64,000 nucleotides of DNA from Sphingomonas chungangi (GTDB taxonomy: Bacteria > Pseudomonadota > Alphaproteobacteria > Sphingomonadales > Sphingomonadaceae), in NCBI RefSeq assembly GCF_013778325.1, contig NZ_JACEIB010000025.1, forward strand, positions 186,001-250,000, read 5' to 3'. Shown piece after piece: positions 21,608 through 32,183 of this stretch. The notes under the pieces are model-generated. The model was not told the origin of the DNA. It saw only the letters and a list, made by a program, of their open reading frames with translations, and searched no databases. The first letter of the stretch is position 1. Every line of letters begins with the position of its first letter. The position numbers were made by a program, and so were the translations under genes.

Positions 21608-22051
21608 ATGCGGCTTTCCAGCCTTGCCGACTATGCCGTGGTCATGATGGCCGCCGCCGCGCGCCACTGCCCGCACGCGCGCCTGTCCGCGACGATCCTC
21701 GCCGCCGAGACCGGCGTGCCGCTCCCCACCGCGCAGAAGCTGGCGGGCAAGCTCGCCGCCGCCGGCCTGCTGGAGACGCAGCGCGGCGCCGCCGGGGGCT
21801 TCGTGCTGGCGAAGTCGTGCGAGACGATCACGCTGGCCGACATCGTCGAGGCGGTGGAGGGGCCGATCGCGCTCACCGCCTGCGTCGAGGAGGCCAAGCA
21901 CGATTGCGCGCTCGAAAGCGCGTGCAAGGTCCGCCCGCACTGGGGCGTCGTCAACGAGGCGGTGCGCGGCGCGTTCGCCAACGTCTCCCTCGCCAGCCTC
22001 GCCGTCCCCGCCCCTGTCTCTCCCGCTCGCGCCGAATTGAGTATCGCGTAA
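21608..22051 (+). CDS. Rrf2-family Fe-S-sensing transcriptional regulator of the suf operon
   Basis: A 147-residue DNA-binding regulator starting [14 protein letters not shown], with the Rrf2 winged helix ([42 protein letters not shown]) and three cysteines C92, C100 and C106 placed like the [2Fe-2S] ligands of IscR/SufR. It therefore probably senses Fe-S supply and represses the operon it heads. Its stop codon overlaps the sufB start (TAATG). A 25-bp palindrome lies just upstream and could be its own operator. IscR and SufR names are both in use for such proteins, so no symbol is given. Confidence 0.9.
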   Translation: MRLSSLADYAVVMMAAAARHCPHARLSATILAAETGVPLPTAQKLAGKLAAAGLLETQRGAAGGFVLAKSCETITLADIVEAVEGPIALTACVEEAKHDCALESACKVRPHWGVVNEAVRGAFANVSLASLAVPAPVSPARAELSIA

Positions 22052-23544
22052 TGGCCACCCAGAATCTCGAAGCCCTCGCCGCCGCGGAGAAGCTTTCCAC
22101 CTACGAGTGGGGCTTCAACACCGAGATCGAGCAGGAGTTCGCGCCCAAGGGGCTGAACGAGGACACCGTCCGCTTCATCTCCGCCAAGAAGAACGAGCCC
22201 GAATGGATGCTCGACTGGCGGCTCAAGGCCTTCCGCCTGTGGCAGACGATGGAGGCGCCCGACTGGGCCAAGCTCAACGTGCCGCCGATCGATTATCAGG
22301 ACGCTTATTATTACGCGGCGCCCAAGAAGAAGCCGACGCTCGCCTCGCTCGACGAGGTCGATCCTGAAATCCTGCGCACCTACGAGAAGCTGGGCATCCC
22401 GATCGCCGAACAGAAGCTGCTCGCCGGTGTGGTCGAGGAAGAGGACCCCAACGCCCCGCCCAAGCGCAAGATCGCGGTCGATGCGGTGTTCGACAGCGTC
22501 TCGGTCGCCACCACCTTCCGCGAGGAGCTGAAGAAGGCCGGCGTCATCTTCCTCTCCATCTCGGAGGCGATCCGCGAATATCCCGAGCTGGTGAAGAAGT
22601 GGCTCGGCAAGGTCGTGCCCACGCATGACAATTATTTCGCCACGCTCAACTGCGCGGTCTTCTCGGACGGCACGTTCGTCTATGTGCCCGAGGGCGTGCG
22701 CTGCCCGATGGAGCTCAGCACCTATTTCCGCATCAACGCGGAGAATACCGGCCAGTTCGAGCGCACTTTGATCGTGGCCGACAAGGGCGCCTACGTCTCC
22801 TATCTCGAAGGCTGCACCGCGCCCCAGCGCGACGAGAACCAGCTCCATGCCGCCGTGGTCGAGTTGGTCGCGCTCGACGATGCCGAGATCAAATATTCGA
22901 CCGTCCAGAACTGGTATCCCGGCGATGCCGAGGGCAAGGGCGGCATCTATAATTTCGTGACCAAGCGCGCGCTCTGCCAGGGCCGCAACAGCAAGGTGAG
23001 CTGGACGCAGGTGGAGACCGGCTCCGCCATCACCTGGAAATATCCGAGCTGCGTGCTGGCGGGCGAGAACAGCGTCGGCGAATTCTATTCGGTCGCCGTC
23101 ACCACCAACCGCCAGCAGGCCGATACCGGCACCAAGATGATCCATCTCGGCAAGGGCAGCCGCTCGACGATTGTGTCGAAGGGCATTTCGGCGGGCCGAT
23201 CGGACAACACCTATCGCGGCCTCGTCCGCGTCGGGCCGACCGCCGAGGGCGTGCGCAACTTCACCCAGTGCGACTCGCTGCTGCTCGGCGACCAGTGCGG
23301 CGCGCATACCGTGCCCTATATCGAGGTGCGCAATCCGTCGGCGCAGATCGAGCATGAGGCGACGACCTCCAAGATTAGCGACGACCAGCTCTTCTACGCG
23401 ATGCAGCGCGGGCTGGACCCGGAGGCGGCGGTGGCGCTGATCGTCAACGGCTTCGCGCGCGAGGTGCTGCAGCAGCTCCCGATGGAGTTCGCGGTCGAGG
23501 CGCAGAAGCTGCTCGGGATCTCGCTGGAGGGGTCGGTGGGATGA
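22051..23544 (+). CDS. sufB: Fe-S cluster scaffold protein SufB
   Basis: SufB is the core scaffold of the SufBC2D complex, on which Fe-S clusters are built. The 497-residue protein carries the family sequences [14 protein letters not shown] near the start, [32 protein letters not shown], the C-terminal [25 protein letters not shown] and the helix [25 protein letters not shown]. It starts at an ATG overlapping the regulator stop by one base and ends in an ATGA overlap with the next gene. It is the second gene of the suf operon. Confidence 0.97.
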   Translation: MATQNLEALAAAEKLSTYEWGFNTEIEQEFAPKGLNEDTVRFISAKKNEPEWMLDWRLKAFRLWQTMEAPDWAKLNVPPIDYQDAYYYAAPKKKPTLASLDEVDPEILRTYEKLGIPIAEQKLLAGVVEEEDPNAPPKRKIAVDAVFDSVSVATTFREELKKAGVIFLSISEAIREYPELVKKWLGKVVPTHDNYFATLNCAVFSDGTFVYVPEGVRCPMELSTYFRINAENTGQFERTLIVADKGAYVSYLEGCTAPQRDENQLHAAVVELVALDDAEIKYSTVQNWYPGDAEGKGGIYNFVTKRALCQGRNSKVSWTQVETGSAITWKYPSCVLAGENSVGEFYSVAVTTNRQQADTGTKMIHLGKGSRSTIVSKGISAGRSDNTYRGLVRVGPTAEGVRNFTQCDSLLLGDQCGAHTVPYIEVRNPSAQIEHEATTSKISDDQLFYAMQRGLDPEAAVALIVNGFAREVLQQLPMEFAVEAQKLLGISLEGSVG

Positions 23545-23948
23545 GTGCCCGCTTTCTTCTCGCGAGCCTGCTTCTCTCGACCGCTGCCAGTGCAGCAGTT
23601 GCCCAGACCAGCGAAGGCAAGTTCAGGTTGGAGTGCACCTCGCTGAGCAAGCCTGCACCGCCCATGCCGAAATTCGTGATCGACGTGAATCTCGATCTCA
23701 TGTCGTATTTTTCGGGTGTTGGTGGTCTCGATGAGGTCGATCATTTCGACAAGAGCGAGATTGTTTTCCGGCGGCACGGCTGCGATCCGCATGGGCTGCC
23801 GTGCTTCACCACCGAGCGGTTCGATCGTCAGTCCGGCTCTCTGTATTTCTCGGATAACAGGGACGGCCAACCCAACGCGACCTGTTCAGTGGAGCCTGCT
23901 GCAGCCGATTTCCGGGCTACTTCAAAATATATCGAGCGCATCAATTAA
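23541..23948 (+). CDS. Secreted protein of unknown function inserted between sufB and sufC
   Basis: A 135-residue protein I cannot assign. It starts by ATGA overlap with the sufB stop codon and has a typical signal peptide ([22 protein letters not shown]), so it should leave the cytoplasm, where all other Suf proteins work. The mature part has four cysteines ([32 protein letters not shown]), probably as two disulfides. sufC follows after only 4 bp. The base composition appears less GC-rich than its neighbours in the second half, which could mean a later insertion. Confidence 0.75.
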   Translation: MSARFLLASLLLSTAASAAVAQTSEGKFRLECTSLSKPAPPMPKFVIDVNLDLMSYFSGVGGLDEVDHFDKSEIVFRRHGCDPHGLPCFTTERFDRQSGSLYFSDNRDGQPNATCSVEPAAADFRATSKYIERIN

Positions 23949-23952
23949 TAGG

Positions 23953-24710
<758 letters not shown>

Positions 24711-24714
<4 letters not shown>

Positions 24715-25436
24715 GCGATTTGCCCACCCGGCGCGACGAGGCGTGGCGCTATTCCGATCTGGAGGCCGTGGCCGGCGTGTGGCCGGTGGCGACGCGCACG
24801 CATGTCGTGGCGCCGGGCGAGACTTTGGTGCTGCCGATCCTGATCGACGGCGATGCCGACAGCGTCGGCATCGAGGATCACGCGATCGAGGTCGGTGCCG
24901 GCGCGCGTGTCGAGGCGCAGGTGGCGGTGACGGGCGGCCGGCTCGGCCGGGTGTCGCTCTCCGTTAAGCTGGGTAGGGGCGCGCATCTGTCGCTGGCCGG
25001 CGTGATCGTCGGGGGTGGCCAGGAGACGCACGAGATCGTCACCCACGTCACCCATGCCGAGCCCGACGCCACCAGCGAGCAAACGGTGCGCATCATCCTC
25101 GGCGGGCAGGCGACCGGCTCCTATCTCGGCAAGGTCGCGGTCGCGCGCGGCGCGCAGGGGACGGATGCCATTCAGTCGGCCAAGGCAATGCTGCTGAACC
25201 GCACCGCCACCGCCAACCTCAAGCCCGAGCTGGAGATCTACGCCGACGACGTGAAGTGCGCCCACGGCGCCACCGTCGGCGAGCTGGACGCACAGGCGCT
25301 CTTCTACCTCGCCTCGCGCGGCATCGCCCCAGCCGAGGCCAAGACGCTGCTCCTGCGCGCCTTCGTCGGTGGACTGGTCGAGGAGAACAGCCCCTTCGCC
25401 GCCGCGATCGACAAGGCATTGGAGCGCGTACTGTGA
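24711..25436 (+). CDS. sufD: Fe-S scaffold subunit SufD, short form
   Basis: SufD pairs with SufB in the SufBC2D scaffold. At 241 residues it is much shorter than the roughly 420-residue enterobacterial SufD. It keeps an abbreviated N-terminal start (RRDEAWRYSDLEAV), the parallel beta-helix core (for example SVKLGRGAHLSLAGVIV, KLGRVS-type repeats) and the C-terminal helical region with ADDVKCAHGATVGELDAQALFYLASRGIAPAEAKTLLLRAF, including the conserved Cys/His-containing segment. Short SufD forms are usual in sphingomonads, so it is not a broken gene. It overlaps sufC and sufS by four bases each. Confidence 0.93.
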
Positions 25437-26647
25437 GCGTGATGCTTTCCGACAAGCCGCTCGATCGCGTTGCGGACTTTCCGGCGATCCCGGCGGGCTG
25501 GGCCTATCTCGACACCGCCGCGACCGCGCAGAAGCCGACGCCCGTCGTCGACGCGATCGATCGCGCCTACCGCGAGACCTACGCCACGGTGCATCGCGGC
25601 GTGTACCAGCGCTCCGCCGACATGACGCTCGCCTACGAGGCGGCGCGGCGGCGGGTGGCGCAGTTCATCGGCGCCGCTTCCGACAAGGACATCGTCTTCG
25701 TGCGCGGCGCGACCGAGGCGATCAACCTCGTCGCGCTGAGCTGGGGCCTCGCCCACCTGAAGCCCGGCGACCGCGTCCTGCTCTCGACCCTGGAGCATCA
25801 CTCCAACATCGTGCCGTGGCAGCTGATCCGCGAGCGGACCGGCCTGATCATCGACGTCTGCCCTCTCACCGAGGACGGCCGCATCGACCTCGACGCCGCC
25901 GAGCAGATGCTGACGCGCGAGCACAAACTGGTGGCGCTGGCGCACGTCTCGAACGTGCTGGGCTCGGTGCTCGACGTGAAGCGCGCCGCCGATCTGGCGC
26001 ATGCGGTCGGCGCCAAGATCCTGATCGACGGCTGCCAGGCGGTTCCCCGCCTGCCCGTCGATGTGCAGGCGCTCGGCGTCGATTTCTACGCTTTCTCCGG
26101 CCACAAGCTCTACGGGCCGACCGGCATCGGCGTGCTGTGGGCTCGGCCTGAGATCCTCGAGTCGATGCCGCCGTGGCAGGGCGGCGGATCGATGATCGAC
26201 AGGGTCACCTTCGAGACGACCACCTACCTCCCCGCCCCCGCCCGCTTCGAGGCGGGGACGCCGCACATCGTCGGCGTCGTCGGTCTCCATGCCGCCATCG
26301 ATTATGTCGAGGGCATCGGGCTGGAGGCGATCCATGCCCACGAGACCGCTCTGGTGGCGGAGACGCGCGCGGCGCTGGCGAGCATCAATTCGGTGCGGGT
26401 GTTCGGGCCGGAGGATTCGGCCGGGATCGTGTCATTCGTGATCGAGGGGGTGCATCCCCACGACATCGGCACCATATTGGACGAGAGCCGGGTGGCGATC
26501 CGGGCGGGGCATCATTGCGCGCAGCCGCTGATGGCGGCGCTGGGCGTCGATGCGACCGCGCGGGCGAGCTTCGGCGTCTACAATGGCCCTGCGGATGTGC
26601 AGGCGCTGGTCGAGGGCATCGAGCGTGTTACGCGGATTTTTGGCTAG
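25433..26647 (+). CDS. sufS: Cysteine desulfurase SufS
   Basis: SufS removes sulfur from cysteine using PLP and hands it on for cluster building. The 404-residue protein has the PLP lysine K225 in SGHKLYGPTG, the active-site cysteine C362 in RAGHHCAQPLM and type II (SufS-like) spacing. The GTG at 25433 overlaps the sufD stop as GTGA and has GGAG 8 nt upstream. In-frame GTG 25439 and ATG 25442 are alternatives that remove only three residues at most. Unlike many bacteria, no sufE or sufU gene is present in this operon, so the sulfur acceptor is not evident here. Confidence 0.95.
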   Translation: MSVMLSDKPLDRVADFPAIPAGWAYLDTAATAQKPTPVVDAIDRAYRETYATVHRGVYQRSADMTLAYEAARRRVAQFIGAASDKDIVFVRGATEAINLVALSWGLAHLKPGDRVLLSTLEHHSNIVPWQLIRERTGLIIDVCPLTEDGRIDLDAAEQMLTREHKLVALAHVSNVLGSVLDVKRAADLAHAVGAKILIDGCQAVPRLPVDVQALGVDFYAFSGHKLYGPTGIGVLWARPEILESMPPWQGGGSMIDRVTFETTTYLPAPARFEAGTPHIVGVVGLHAAIDYVEGIGLEAIHAHETALVAETRAALASINSVRVFGPEDSAGIVSFVIEGVHPHDIGTILDESRVAIRAGHHCAQPLMAALGVDATARASFGVYNGPADVQALVEGIERVTRIFG

Positions 26648-26657
26648 GTTACGGCGA

Positions 26658-27131
26658 ATGAGCGACACAGAGACCCAGATCGAGGAAGCGGCGCCGGAGC
26701 GCCCGGAGCGGCCGCGCCTCGACGACGCCGAAATTCGCTCGGACCTGCGCGAGGGCTTCGAGCGTAAGAAGGACTATCTCGACGGCTTCCTGTCGCAGAA
26801 GCCCGAGCCGCTCTCCGGCGAGGAGCCGGGCGGCGCGCTCTACGAGGCGGTGATCGACGCGCTCAAGGATATCTACGATCCCGAGATCCCGGTGAACATC
26901 TACGATCTCGGCCTCGTCTATAACGTCGAGATTTCGGGCGGGCACACGATCGTCACCATGACGCTGACGACGCCGCATTGTCCGGTCGCCGAATCGATGC
27001 CGGGCGAAGTGGAGATGCGCGTCGCCGCCGTGCCGGGCGTAGGGTCGGCCGAGGTGAACCTGATCTGGGATCCGCCATGGGACCCTCAGAAGATGTCCGA
27101 CGAAGCCAAGCTCGAACTGGGGATGCTGTGA
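26658..27131 (+). CDS. sufT: Fe-S cluster assembly factor SufT (MIP18/DUF59 family)
   Basis: SufT helps Fe-S protein maturation, especially under high cluster demand. The 157-residue protein has an acidic, probably flexible N-terminal third and then the MIP18 domain, with DPEIPVNIYDLGLVY at 74-88 and the conserved cysteine C108 in TLTTPHCPVAESMPGE, ending WDPPWDPQKMSDEAKLELGML. It starts 10 bp after sufS and its stop overlaps the sufA start (TGATG). Confidence 0.94.
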   Translation: MSDTETQIEEAAPERPERPRLDDAEIRSDLREGFERKKDYLDGFLSQKPEPLSGEEPGGALYEAVIDALKDIYDPEIPVNIYDLGLVYNVEISGGHTIVTMTLTTPHCPVAESMPGEVEMRVAAVPGVGSAEVNLIWDPPWDPQKMSDEAKLELGML

Positions 27132-27490
27132 TGACCACGACCGCCGCACGCCGCCCCCGCCCCGCCGCGCTGAACCTCACGCCCTCGGCCGAGGCGCGCA
27201 TCGCCGAGCTGATGGGCAAGGCCCCCGAAGGCGCGATCGGCGTCAAGCTCTCGACCCCGCGACGGGGCTGCTCTGGCCTGGCCTATTCGGTCGATTACGT
27301 CGCGCAAGCCGATCCGATGGACGAGCGGATCGAGACGCCCGGCGGCACCTTCTTCGTCGATGGCGGATCGATACTCTACCTGATCGGGTCGACGATGGCC
27401 TGGGTGGAGGACGATTTCACCGCCGGCTTCGTGTTCGAAAACCCCAACGCCAAGGGCAGCTGCGGCTGCGGCGAAAGCTTCATGGTTTAA
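27131..27490 (+). CDS. sufA: A-type Fe-S carrier SufA (HesB/IscA family)
   Basis: SufA receives Fe-S clusters from the SufBCD scaffold and delivers them to target proteins. The 119-residue protein has the three conserved cysteines, C47 in RRGCSGLAY and C111/C113 in GSCGCGESF. The Arg/Pro/Ala-rich leader is short and has no targeting sequence. It is the last gene of the suf operon; an inverted repeat follows 15 bp later. Confidence 0.95.
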   Translation: MTTTAARRPRPAALNLTPSAEARIAELMGKAPEGAIGVKLSTPRRGCSGLAYSVDYVAQADPMDERIETPGGTFFVDGGSILYLIGSTMAWVEDDFTAGFVFENPNAKGSCGCGESFMV

Positions 27491-27505
27491 CCGAGCCTCC
27501 CCAAA

Positions 27506-27583
27506 GCCGTTCGTGCCGAGCGAAGTCGAGGCACAGCCCCAAGCGTCGCGGGGTCCCCTCGACTTCGCTCAGGGCGAACGGGC
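27506..27583. repeat. Sphingomonad-type inverted repeat (copy 4)
   Basis: The left arm GCCGTTCGTGCCGAGCGAAG (from 27506) pairs with the right arm CTTCGCTCAGGGCGAACGGGC (ending 27583), with an inner GTCGAGG/CCTCGAC pair. It lies directly after the suf operon and before the HAD gene on the same strand, so it may serve as the suf terminator or an mRNA 3'-end stabiliser. Confidence 0.7.
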
Positions 27584-27620
27584 TTGGCGGGAGGGCGGGT
27601 AAAGGCTAACGCCGCGCCCG

Positions 27621-28292
27621 ATGCCGCCGCAGCTCTCGCATATCCGCGCCTGGATCTTCGATCTCGACAACACGCTGTATCCGGCGTCGGCGGACCTGTT
27701 CGGGCTGATGGACAAGCGGATGACCGCCTATGTCGCCCGCACGCTCGGGCTCGACGACATGGCCGAGGCCTATCGCATCCAGAAGGGCTATTTCCAGCAG
27801 CACGGCACCACGATGGCCGGCCTGATGGCCGAGCATGAGGTGGACCCGCACCATTATCTCGCCGATGTCCACGACATCGATCTCTCGGTACTGGCCGAGG
27901 ATGCCCGCCTCGCCCGGCTGATCGCGCGACTGCCCGGTCGCAAGCTGATCTTCACCAACGGCGACGAGCCATACGCCCGCAAGGTGCTGGCCCGTCTCGG
28001 CCTGTCCGAGACGTTCGAGGCGATCCACGACATCCACGCCAGCGCCTACAAGCCCAAGCCGCACGAGGCGAGCTACGCCTCCATGATCGAAGGCCTGGGC
28101 GTCGATCCCCACGAAAGCGTCTTCGTCGAGGACATGGCGCGCAACCTCGCGCCCGCCAAGACGCTGGGCATGACGACGGTGTGGCTCGACAACGGCTCCG
28201 AACAGGGCCACGACGCCGATCGCTCCTACGTCGATCATCACATCACCGATCTCGCCGACTGGCTCCACTCACTGCTTGGGGACGACCTATGA
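27621..28292 (+). CDS. HAD-superfamily pyrimidine 5'-nucleotidase
   Basis: A 223-residue haloacid-dehalogenase-type phosphatase. Motif I is [17 protein letters not shown] (nucleophile and acid aspartates), motif II lies in [16 protein letters not shown], and motif III/IV in [10 protein letters not shown] and [18 protein letters not shown]. The DNTLYP start and length match the bacterial/yeast Sdt1-like pyrimidine 5'-nucleotidases, which dephosphorylate UMP/CMP or damaged nucleotides. It overlaps dapD by ATGA, an arrangement seen in other alphaproteobacteria, with no obvious metabolic link. Confidence 0.88.
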   Translation: MPPQLSHIRAWIFDLDNTLYPASADLFGLMDKRMTAYVARTLGLDDMAEAYRIQKGYFQQHGTTMAGLMAEHEVDPHHYLADVHDIDLSVLAEDARLARLIARLPGRKLIFTNGDEPYARKVLARLGLSETFEAIHDIHASAYKPKPHEASYASMIEGLGVDPHESVFVEDMARNLAPAKTLGMTTVWLDNGSEQGHDADRSYVDHHITDLADWLHSLLGDDL

Positions 28293-29116
28293 CCGCCGAT
28301 CTCGCCGCCACCATCGACCAGGCCTGGGAGGCGCGCGACGGCCTCGGCTTCGCCACCACCGGCGCGGTGCGCGATGCGGTGGAAGAGGCGCTGGCGGGGC
28401 TGGATGCGGGCACCTATCGTGTCGCCGAGAAGCAGGCCGACGGCAACTGGCACGTCCATCAGTGGCTCAAGAAGGCCGTCCTTCTCTCCTTCCGCCTCAA
28501 CGACAACGAGGTCGTCGACGGCGGCGCGGCCGGCGCGCCGGGCTTCGACAAGGTGCCGAGCAAGTTCGCCGGTTGGAACGAGGCAACGTTCCGCGCCGCC
28601 GGCTTCCGCGCCGTGCCGGGCGCCGTCGCGCGTCGCGGCGCGTTCATCGCCAAGGGTGTCGTCCTGATGCCGAGCTTCGTCAACATCGGCGCCAATGTCG
28701 GCGAGGGCGCGATGATCGACACCTGGGCGACGGTCGGCTCCTGCGCGCAGATCGGGCGAAACGTCCACCTTTCCGGCGGCGCCGGCATCGGCGGCGTGCT
28801 CGAGCCGCTGCAGGCCAATCCGGTGGTGATCGAGGACAATTGCTTCATCGGCGCCCGCGCCGAGGTGGCCGAGGGCGTGATCGTGCGCGAGGGCGCGGTG
28901 CTGTCGATGGGCGTCTATCTCGGTGCCTCGACCAAGATCGTCGATCGCGCCACCGGCAATGTGCATCGCGGCGAGGTGCCGGCCTACTCGGTGGTCGTGC
29001 CGGGTGCGCTGCCCGATCCCAAAGGCGGCCCCTCGCTCTACTGCGCGGTGATCGTGAAGACCGTCGACGCGCAGACCCGCGCCAAGACCGGCATCAACGA
29101 GCTGCTGCGCGACTGA
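28289..29116 (+). CDS. dapD: 2,3,4,5-tetrahydropyridine-2,6-dicarboxylate N-succinyltransferase
   Basis: DapD succinylates tetrahydrodipicolinate in the succinylase route to diaminopimelate and lysine. The 275-residue protein has the N-terminal helical domain ([32 protein letters not shown]), then the left-handed beta-helix of hexapeptide repeats ([62 protein letters not shown]). Its start overlaps the HAD gene (ATGA) and its stop overlaps the next gene (TGATG). lysA, the last step of the same pathway, is 3 kb downstream. Confidence 0.96.
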   Translation: MTADLAATIDQAWEARDGLGFATTGAVRDAVEEALAGLDAGTYRVAEKQADGNWHVHQWLKKAVLLSFRLNDNEVVDGGAAGAPGFDKVPSKFAGWNEATFRAAGFRAVPGAVARRGAFIAKGVVLMPSFVNIGANVGEGAMIDTWATVGSCAQIGRNVHLSGGAGIGGVLEPLQANPVVIEDNCFIGARAEVAEGVIVREGAVLSMGVYLGASTKIVDRATGNVHRGEVPAYSVVVPGALPDPKGGPSLYCAVIVKTVDAQTRAKTGINELLRD

Positions 29117-29871
29117 TGGGGATGCTCGCGTTTCTACTGGCACTTCTTCTGCCGGTGGCAGCGCGAGCCGAGCTGCCGACCGAGCCGGCGCAGGTGGTGC
29201 GCAGCTATCCGCACGACACGGCGGCCTTCACCGAAGGCCTGCTGATCCGCGACGGCTGGCTCTACGAGAGCACCGGCTATGAGGGGCAGAGCTTCATCCG
29301 CAGGAAGGAGCTCGCCACCGGCCGCACCGTGCAGAGCATCCAGATCCCCCCCGGCCTTTTCGGCGAGGGTATCGTCGATTGGGGCGACACGCTCTACAGC
29401 TTCGTCTGGCATGGCGAGCAGGGCTTCGTCTGGGATCTCAAGAGCCTCAAGCAGACGGCCAAGTGGCATTATACCGGCGAAGGCTGGGCAATGACGCAGG
29501 ATGGCCGCCGCATCATCATGTCTGACGGCACACCGGTACTGCGCTTCCTCCAGCCCGGATCGATGAAGGTGGTGCGCCGCCTGACGGTGACGGCAGAGGG
29601 CAAGCCGGTCTCGCAGCTCAACGAGCTCGAATATGTCCATGGCGAGATCCTCGCGAACATCTGGCAGACCCGATACATCGCGCGGATCGATCCGAAGGAC
29701 GGCCACGTGAAGGGCTGGATCGATGTCGGCGCATTGTGGGATCAGGTGGGCGTCACCGATCCCGGCGCGGTCCCCAACGGCATCGCCTACGACAAGAAGG
29801 CCGACCGGCTCTACGTGACGGGCAAGGATTGGCCGACCCTGTTCGAGATCAGGTTACCCTCGCGGCACTGA
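29116..29871 (+). CDS. Glutaminyl-peptide cyclotransferase (glutamine cyclotransferase family)
   Basis: A 251-residue exported protein (signal peptide [18 protein letters not shown]) that would convert N-terminal glutamine of peptides to pyroglutamate. It belongs to the plant/bacterial beta-propeller type, with FTEGLLIRDGWLYESTGYEGQS near residue 40, GEGWAMTQDGRRIIMSDG and NELEYVHGEILANIWQT, ending NGIAYDKKADRLYVTGKDWP. The start overlaps the dapD stop by one base. Physiological targets are unknown. Confidence 0.88.
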   Translation: MGMLAFLLALLLPVAARAELPTEPAQVVRSYPHDTAAFTEGLLIRDGWLYESTGYEGQSFIRRKELATGRTVQSIQIPPGLFGEGIVDWGDTLYSFVWHGEQGFVWDLKSLKQTAKWHYTGEGWAMTQDGRRIIMSDGTPVLRFLQPGSMKVVRRLTVTAEGKPVSQLNELEYVHGEILANIWQTRYIARIDPKDGHVKGWIDVGALWDQVGVTDPGAVPNGIAYDKKADRLYVTGKDWPTLFEIRLPSRH

Positions 29872-29879
29872 CCCCAACG

Positions 29880-29953
29880 CCCGTTCAGCCTGAGCGCAGT
29901 CGAAGGCCATGCGCAGGTGGTGGCTGCACTTCGACTTCGCTCAGTGCAAACGG
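29880..29953. repeat. Sphingomonad-type inverted repeat (copy 5)
   Basis: The left arm CCGTTCAGCCTGAGCGCAGT (from 29881) pairs with the right arm CTTCGCTCAGTGCAAACGG (ending 29953). An inner GTCGAAG/CTTCGAC pair is also present. It occupies the gap between the convergent glutaminyl cyclase and TlpA-like genes. It is more diverged than the other copies. Confidence 0.65.
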
Positions 29954-29964
29954 ATTTGGGTGTC

Positions 29965-30546
29965 TTACTTCGTCTCGGCGATCAGCTTCGCCATCTCCGG
30001 GCCGGTCCAGTCCTTGCCACCGGCGACGCGCCAGACTTCCTTGCCCTTCGAATCGTAAAGCACCGTCACCGGAAGCTCCGCCGCGCCCATCGCATTCATC
30101 AGCTTGTTGGCCTTGTCGGTATAGGCGGTGAGCGCCTTGATGCCGTGCGACTTCCAGAAGGGTTGGACGTCGGCATCGCCGTTCATGTCCTGGCTGACCG
30201 CGATCACCGCCATCCTGCCGGTGCTGCCCGCCGCCAGCGCGTCGAGCGCGGGCAGCTCCTTCACGCACGGCGCACACCATGTCGCCCACAGATTAACCAG
30301 CACAGGGTGACCCCGAAAGCTGGTCAGCGTCGCCGGCGCACCACCCGGCTGCGCGAAGGGCATGGCGGGCATCGCTTCGCCCTTGTGGCTGCGATCGACG
30401 CCATCACCCGCCGGAGCAGTCGGGAAAGCCGGTGCCTGCGTCACATTGTTAACGGCGCTTGCTTGCTCGTTATCCTGCTTGGGCTTATCGCAGCCGGCGA
30501 TTCCAAGCGCGACGATCAGCGGGAGACAGGCGATTAGCGAGCGCAA
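29965..30546 (-). CDS. TlpA-like thioredoxin-fold lipoprotein
   Basis: A 193-residue membrane-anchored thiol reductase or disulfide protein. The lipoprotein signal ends [12 protein letters not shown], with C19 to be lipidated. A linker follows, then a thioredoxin fold with active-site WATWCAPC and the cis-proline region [18 protein letters not shown]. Such proteins keep periplasmic cysteines reduced, for example during cytochrome assembly. The TTG at 30546 is chosen because GGAG lies 6 nt upstream; another TTG at 30558 has none. The start is only 16 bp from the divergent argH start. Confidence 0.87.
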   Translation of the reverse strand: MRSLIACLPLIVALGIAGCDKPKQDNEQASAVNNVTQAPAFPTAPAGDGVDRSHKGEAMPAMPFAQPGGAPATLTSFRGHPVLVNLWATWCAPCVKELPALDALAAGSTGRMAVIAVSQDMNGDADVQPFWKSHGIKALTAYTDKANKLMNAMGAAELPVTVLYDSKGKEVWRVAGGKDWTGPEMAKLIAETK

Positions 30547-30562
30547 GACTAGCTCCAATCAG

Positions 30563-31933
30563 ATGTGGGGCGGGCGCTTCGCCGAAGGCCCGGCCGCGGT
30601 GATGCGCGAGATCAATGCCTCGATCCCGTTCGACAAGAGGCTCTGGCGGCAGGACATAGCCGGCTCCAAGGCCCATGTCGCCATGCTTGGTGTCCAGGGA
30701 ATCGTCGGGCACGCGGATTCGGTTACAATCGCCCAGGGGCTGGATCGCGTCGCCGCCGAATATGAGGCGAATGGCGTCACCGACGATCTCACGCTCGAGG
30801 ATATCCACATGGCGACCGAGAGTCGTCTGGCGGAACTTATCGGGCCGGCGGCGGGCCGCCTGCACACCGCCCGCTCGCGCAACGACCAGGTTGCGACCGA
30901 CTTTCGCCTGTGGGTGCGCGATTCGATCGATGCGGTGGATGTCGGGCTGAGGGCGCTGCAACAGGCGCTCGTCGCCCGCGCCGCGGAGCATGCCGAGAGC
31001 GTGATGCCCGGCTTCACCCATTTGCAGGCCGCCCAGCCGGTGACGCTCGGCCATCACCTGATGGCCTATTACGAGATGGTCCGCCGCGACCGCTCGCGCT
31101 TCGCCGATGCCCGCGCGCGGATGAACGAATGCCCGCTCGGCGCCGCAGCACTCGCCGGAACCGGCTTCCCGATCGACCGGCAGGCGACGGCGAAAGCGCT
31201 CGGCTTCGACCGGCCGACGGCGAACTCGCTGGATTCGGTCTCCGATCGCGATTTCGCGCTCGACTATCTTATGAGCGCCGCGCAGGCCTCGCTGCATCTC
31301 AGCCGTCTCGCCGAGGAGATCGTGCTGTGGGCCTCGCAGCCTTTCGGCTTCGTCTCGCTGCCCGATCAATGGTCGACCGGATCGTCGATCATGCCGCAGA
31401 AGCGCAACCCCGATGCCGCCGAGCTGGTGCGCGGCCATAGCGGCCGGATCGTCGGCTGCCTGACGAGCCTGATGATCACGATGAAGGGCCTGCCGCTCGC
31501 CTATTCTAAGGACATGCAGGACGACAAGCCGCCGGTCTTCGAGGCGCACGATCTGCTCGCGCTGTCGATCGCGGCGATGAGCGGCATGATCGAGACGCTG
31601 ACTTTCCGCACCGACCGGATGCGCGCGGCGGCGGAGGCCGGCTTCTCCACCGCCACCGATCTCGCCGACCGGCTGGTGCGCGTGGCGGGCGTTCCCTTCC
31701 GCGAGGCGCACCATATCACCGGCGCGGTGGTGAAGCTGGCGGAAGTTAAGGGCTGCGCGCTCTCCGATCTCTCCCTCGCCGAACTGCAGGCGATCGATCC
31801 GCGCATCGACGAAGGGGTGCAAGCCGCGCTATCGGTGGACGCCTCGGTCGCCGCCCGCGCGTCCGAGGGCGGCACCGCGCCCGAGCGGGTCCGCCAGACG
31901 ATCGCACGGGCGAAGGAGAATCTGGGCTCATGA
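30563..31933 (+). CDS. argH: Argininosuccinate lyase
   Basis: ArgH cleaves argininosuccinate to arginine and fumarate, the last step of arginine synthesis. The 456-residue protein starts [10 protein letters not shown] and has [21 protein letters not shown]-like catalytic region [16 protein letters not shown], and the superfamily signature [12 protein letters not shown] near residue 275. No start codon with a ribosome-binding site lies upstream, so the ATG at 30563 is used although homologues usually have a few residues more. It overlaps the next gene by ATGA, beginning an argH-lptM-lysA-galU run. Confidence 0.96.
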   Translation: MWGGRFAEGPAAVMREINASIPFDKRLWRQDIAGSKAHVAMLGVQGIVGHADSVTIAQGLDRVAAEYEANGVTDDLTLEDIHMATESRLAELIGPAAGRLHTARSRNDQVATDFRLWVRDSIDAVDVGLRALQQALVARAAEHAESVMPGFTHLQAAQPVTLGHHLMAYYEMVRRDRSRFADARARMNECPLGAAALAGTGFPIDRQATAKALGFDRPTANSLDSVSDRDFALDYLMSAAQASLHLSRLAEEIVLWASQPFGFVSLPDQWSTGSSIMPQKRNPDAAELVRGHSGRIVGCLTSLMITMKGLPLAYSKDMQDDKPPVFEAHDLLALSIAAMSGMIETLTFRTDRMRAAAEAGFSTATDLADRLVRVAGVPFREAHHITGAVVKLAEVKGCALSDLSLAELQAIDPRIDEGVQAALSVDASVAARASEGGTAPERVRQTIARAKENLGS

Positions 31934-32175
31934 GCCGGTTGGCAATCCTGGCAATGGCAGGGCTGGCGCTGCTCGCGGGCTGCGGCAAGCGCCCGGTGCT
32001 GCGCCCCGCCGACGGCAAGGTGCTGCCCGCCAAGGCCCAGAGCGCCGCCACGCAGCCCGGTGTCGGCGAATTGCTCGCCGTGCCGATCCAGGCCAAGCCG
32101 AGCCGCGACGACGAGCTGGTCACGAAATCCGCGCCGCTCCAGCCCGACCGCTTCGATCTCCCCCCACCCGGCTGA
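31930..32175 (+). CDS. lptM: Small lipoprotein, LptM-like
   Basis: An 81-residue lipoprotein with signal [18 protein letters not shown] and the conserved segment [13 protein letters not shown] that follows, rich in Pro/Lys/Asp afterwards. In proteobacteria a short lipoprotein gene (YifL/LptM) sits just before the lysA/dapF region, and LptM helps oxidative maturation of the LPS translocon LptDE. The position between argH and lysA supports that assignment; homology over so short a chain is inferred. It overlaps argH by four bases. Confidence 0.75.
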   Translation: MSRLAILAMAGLALLAGCGKRPVLRPADGKVLPAKAQSAATQPGVGELLAVPIQAKPSRDDELVTKSAPLQPDRFDLPPPG

Positions 32176-32183
32176 CATTCCCC

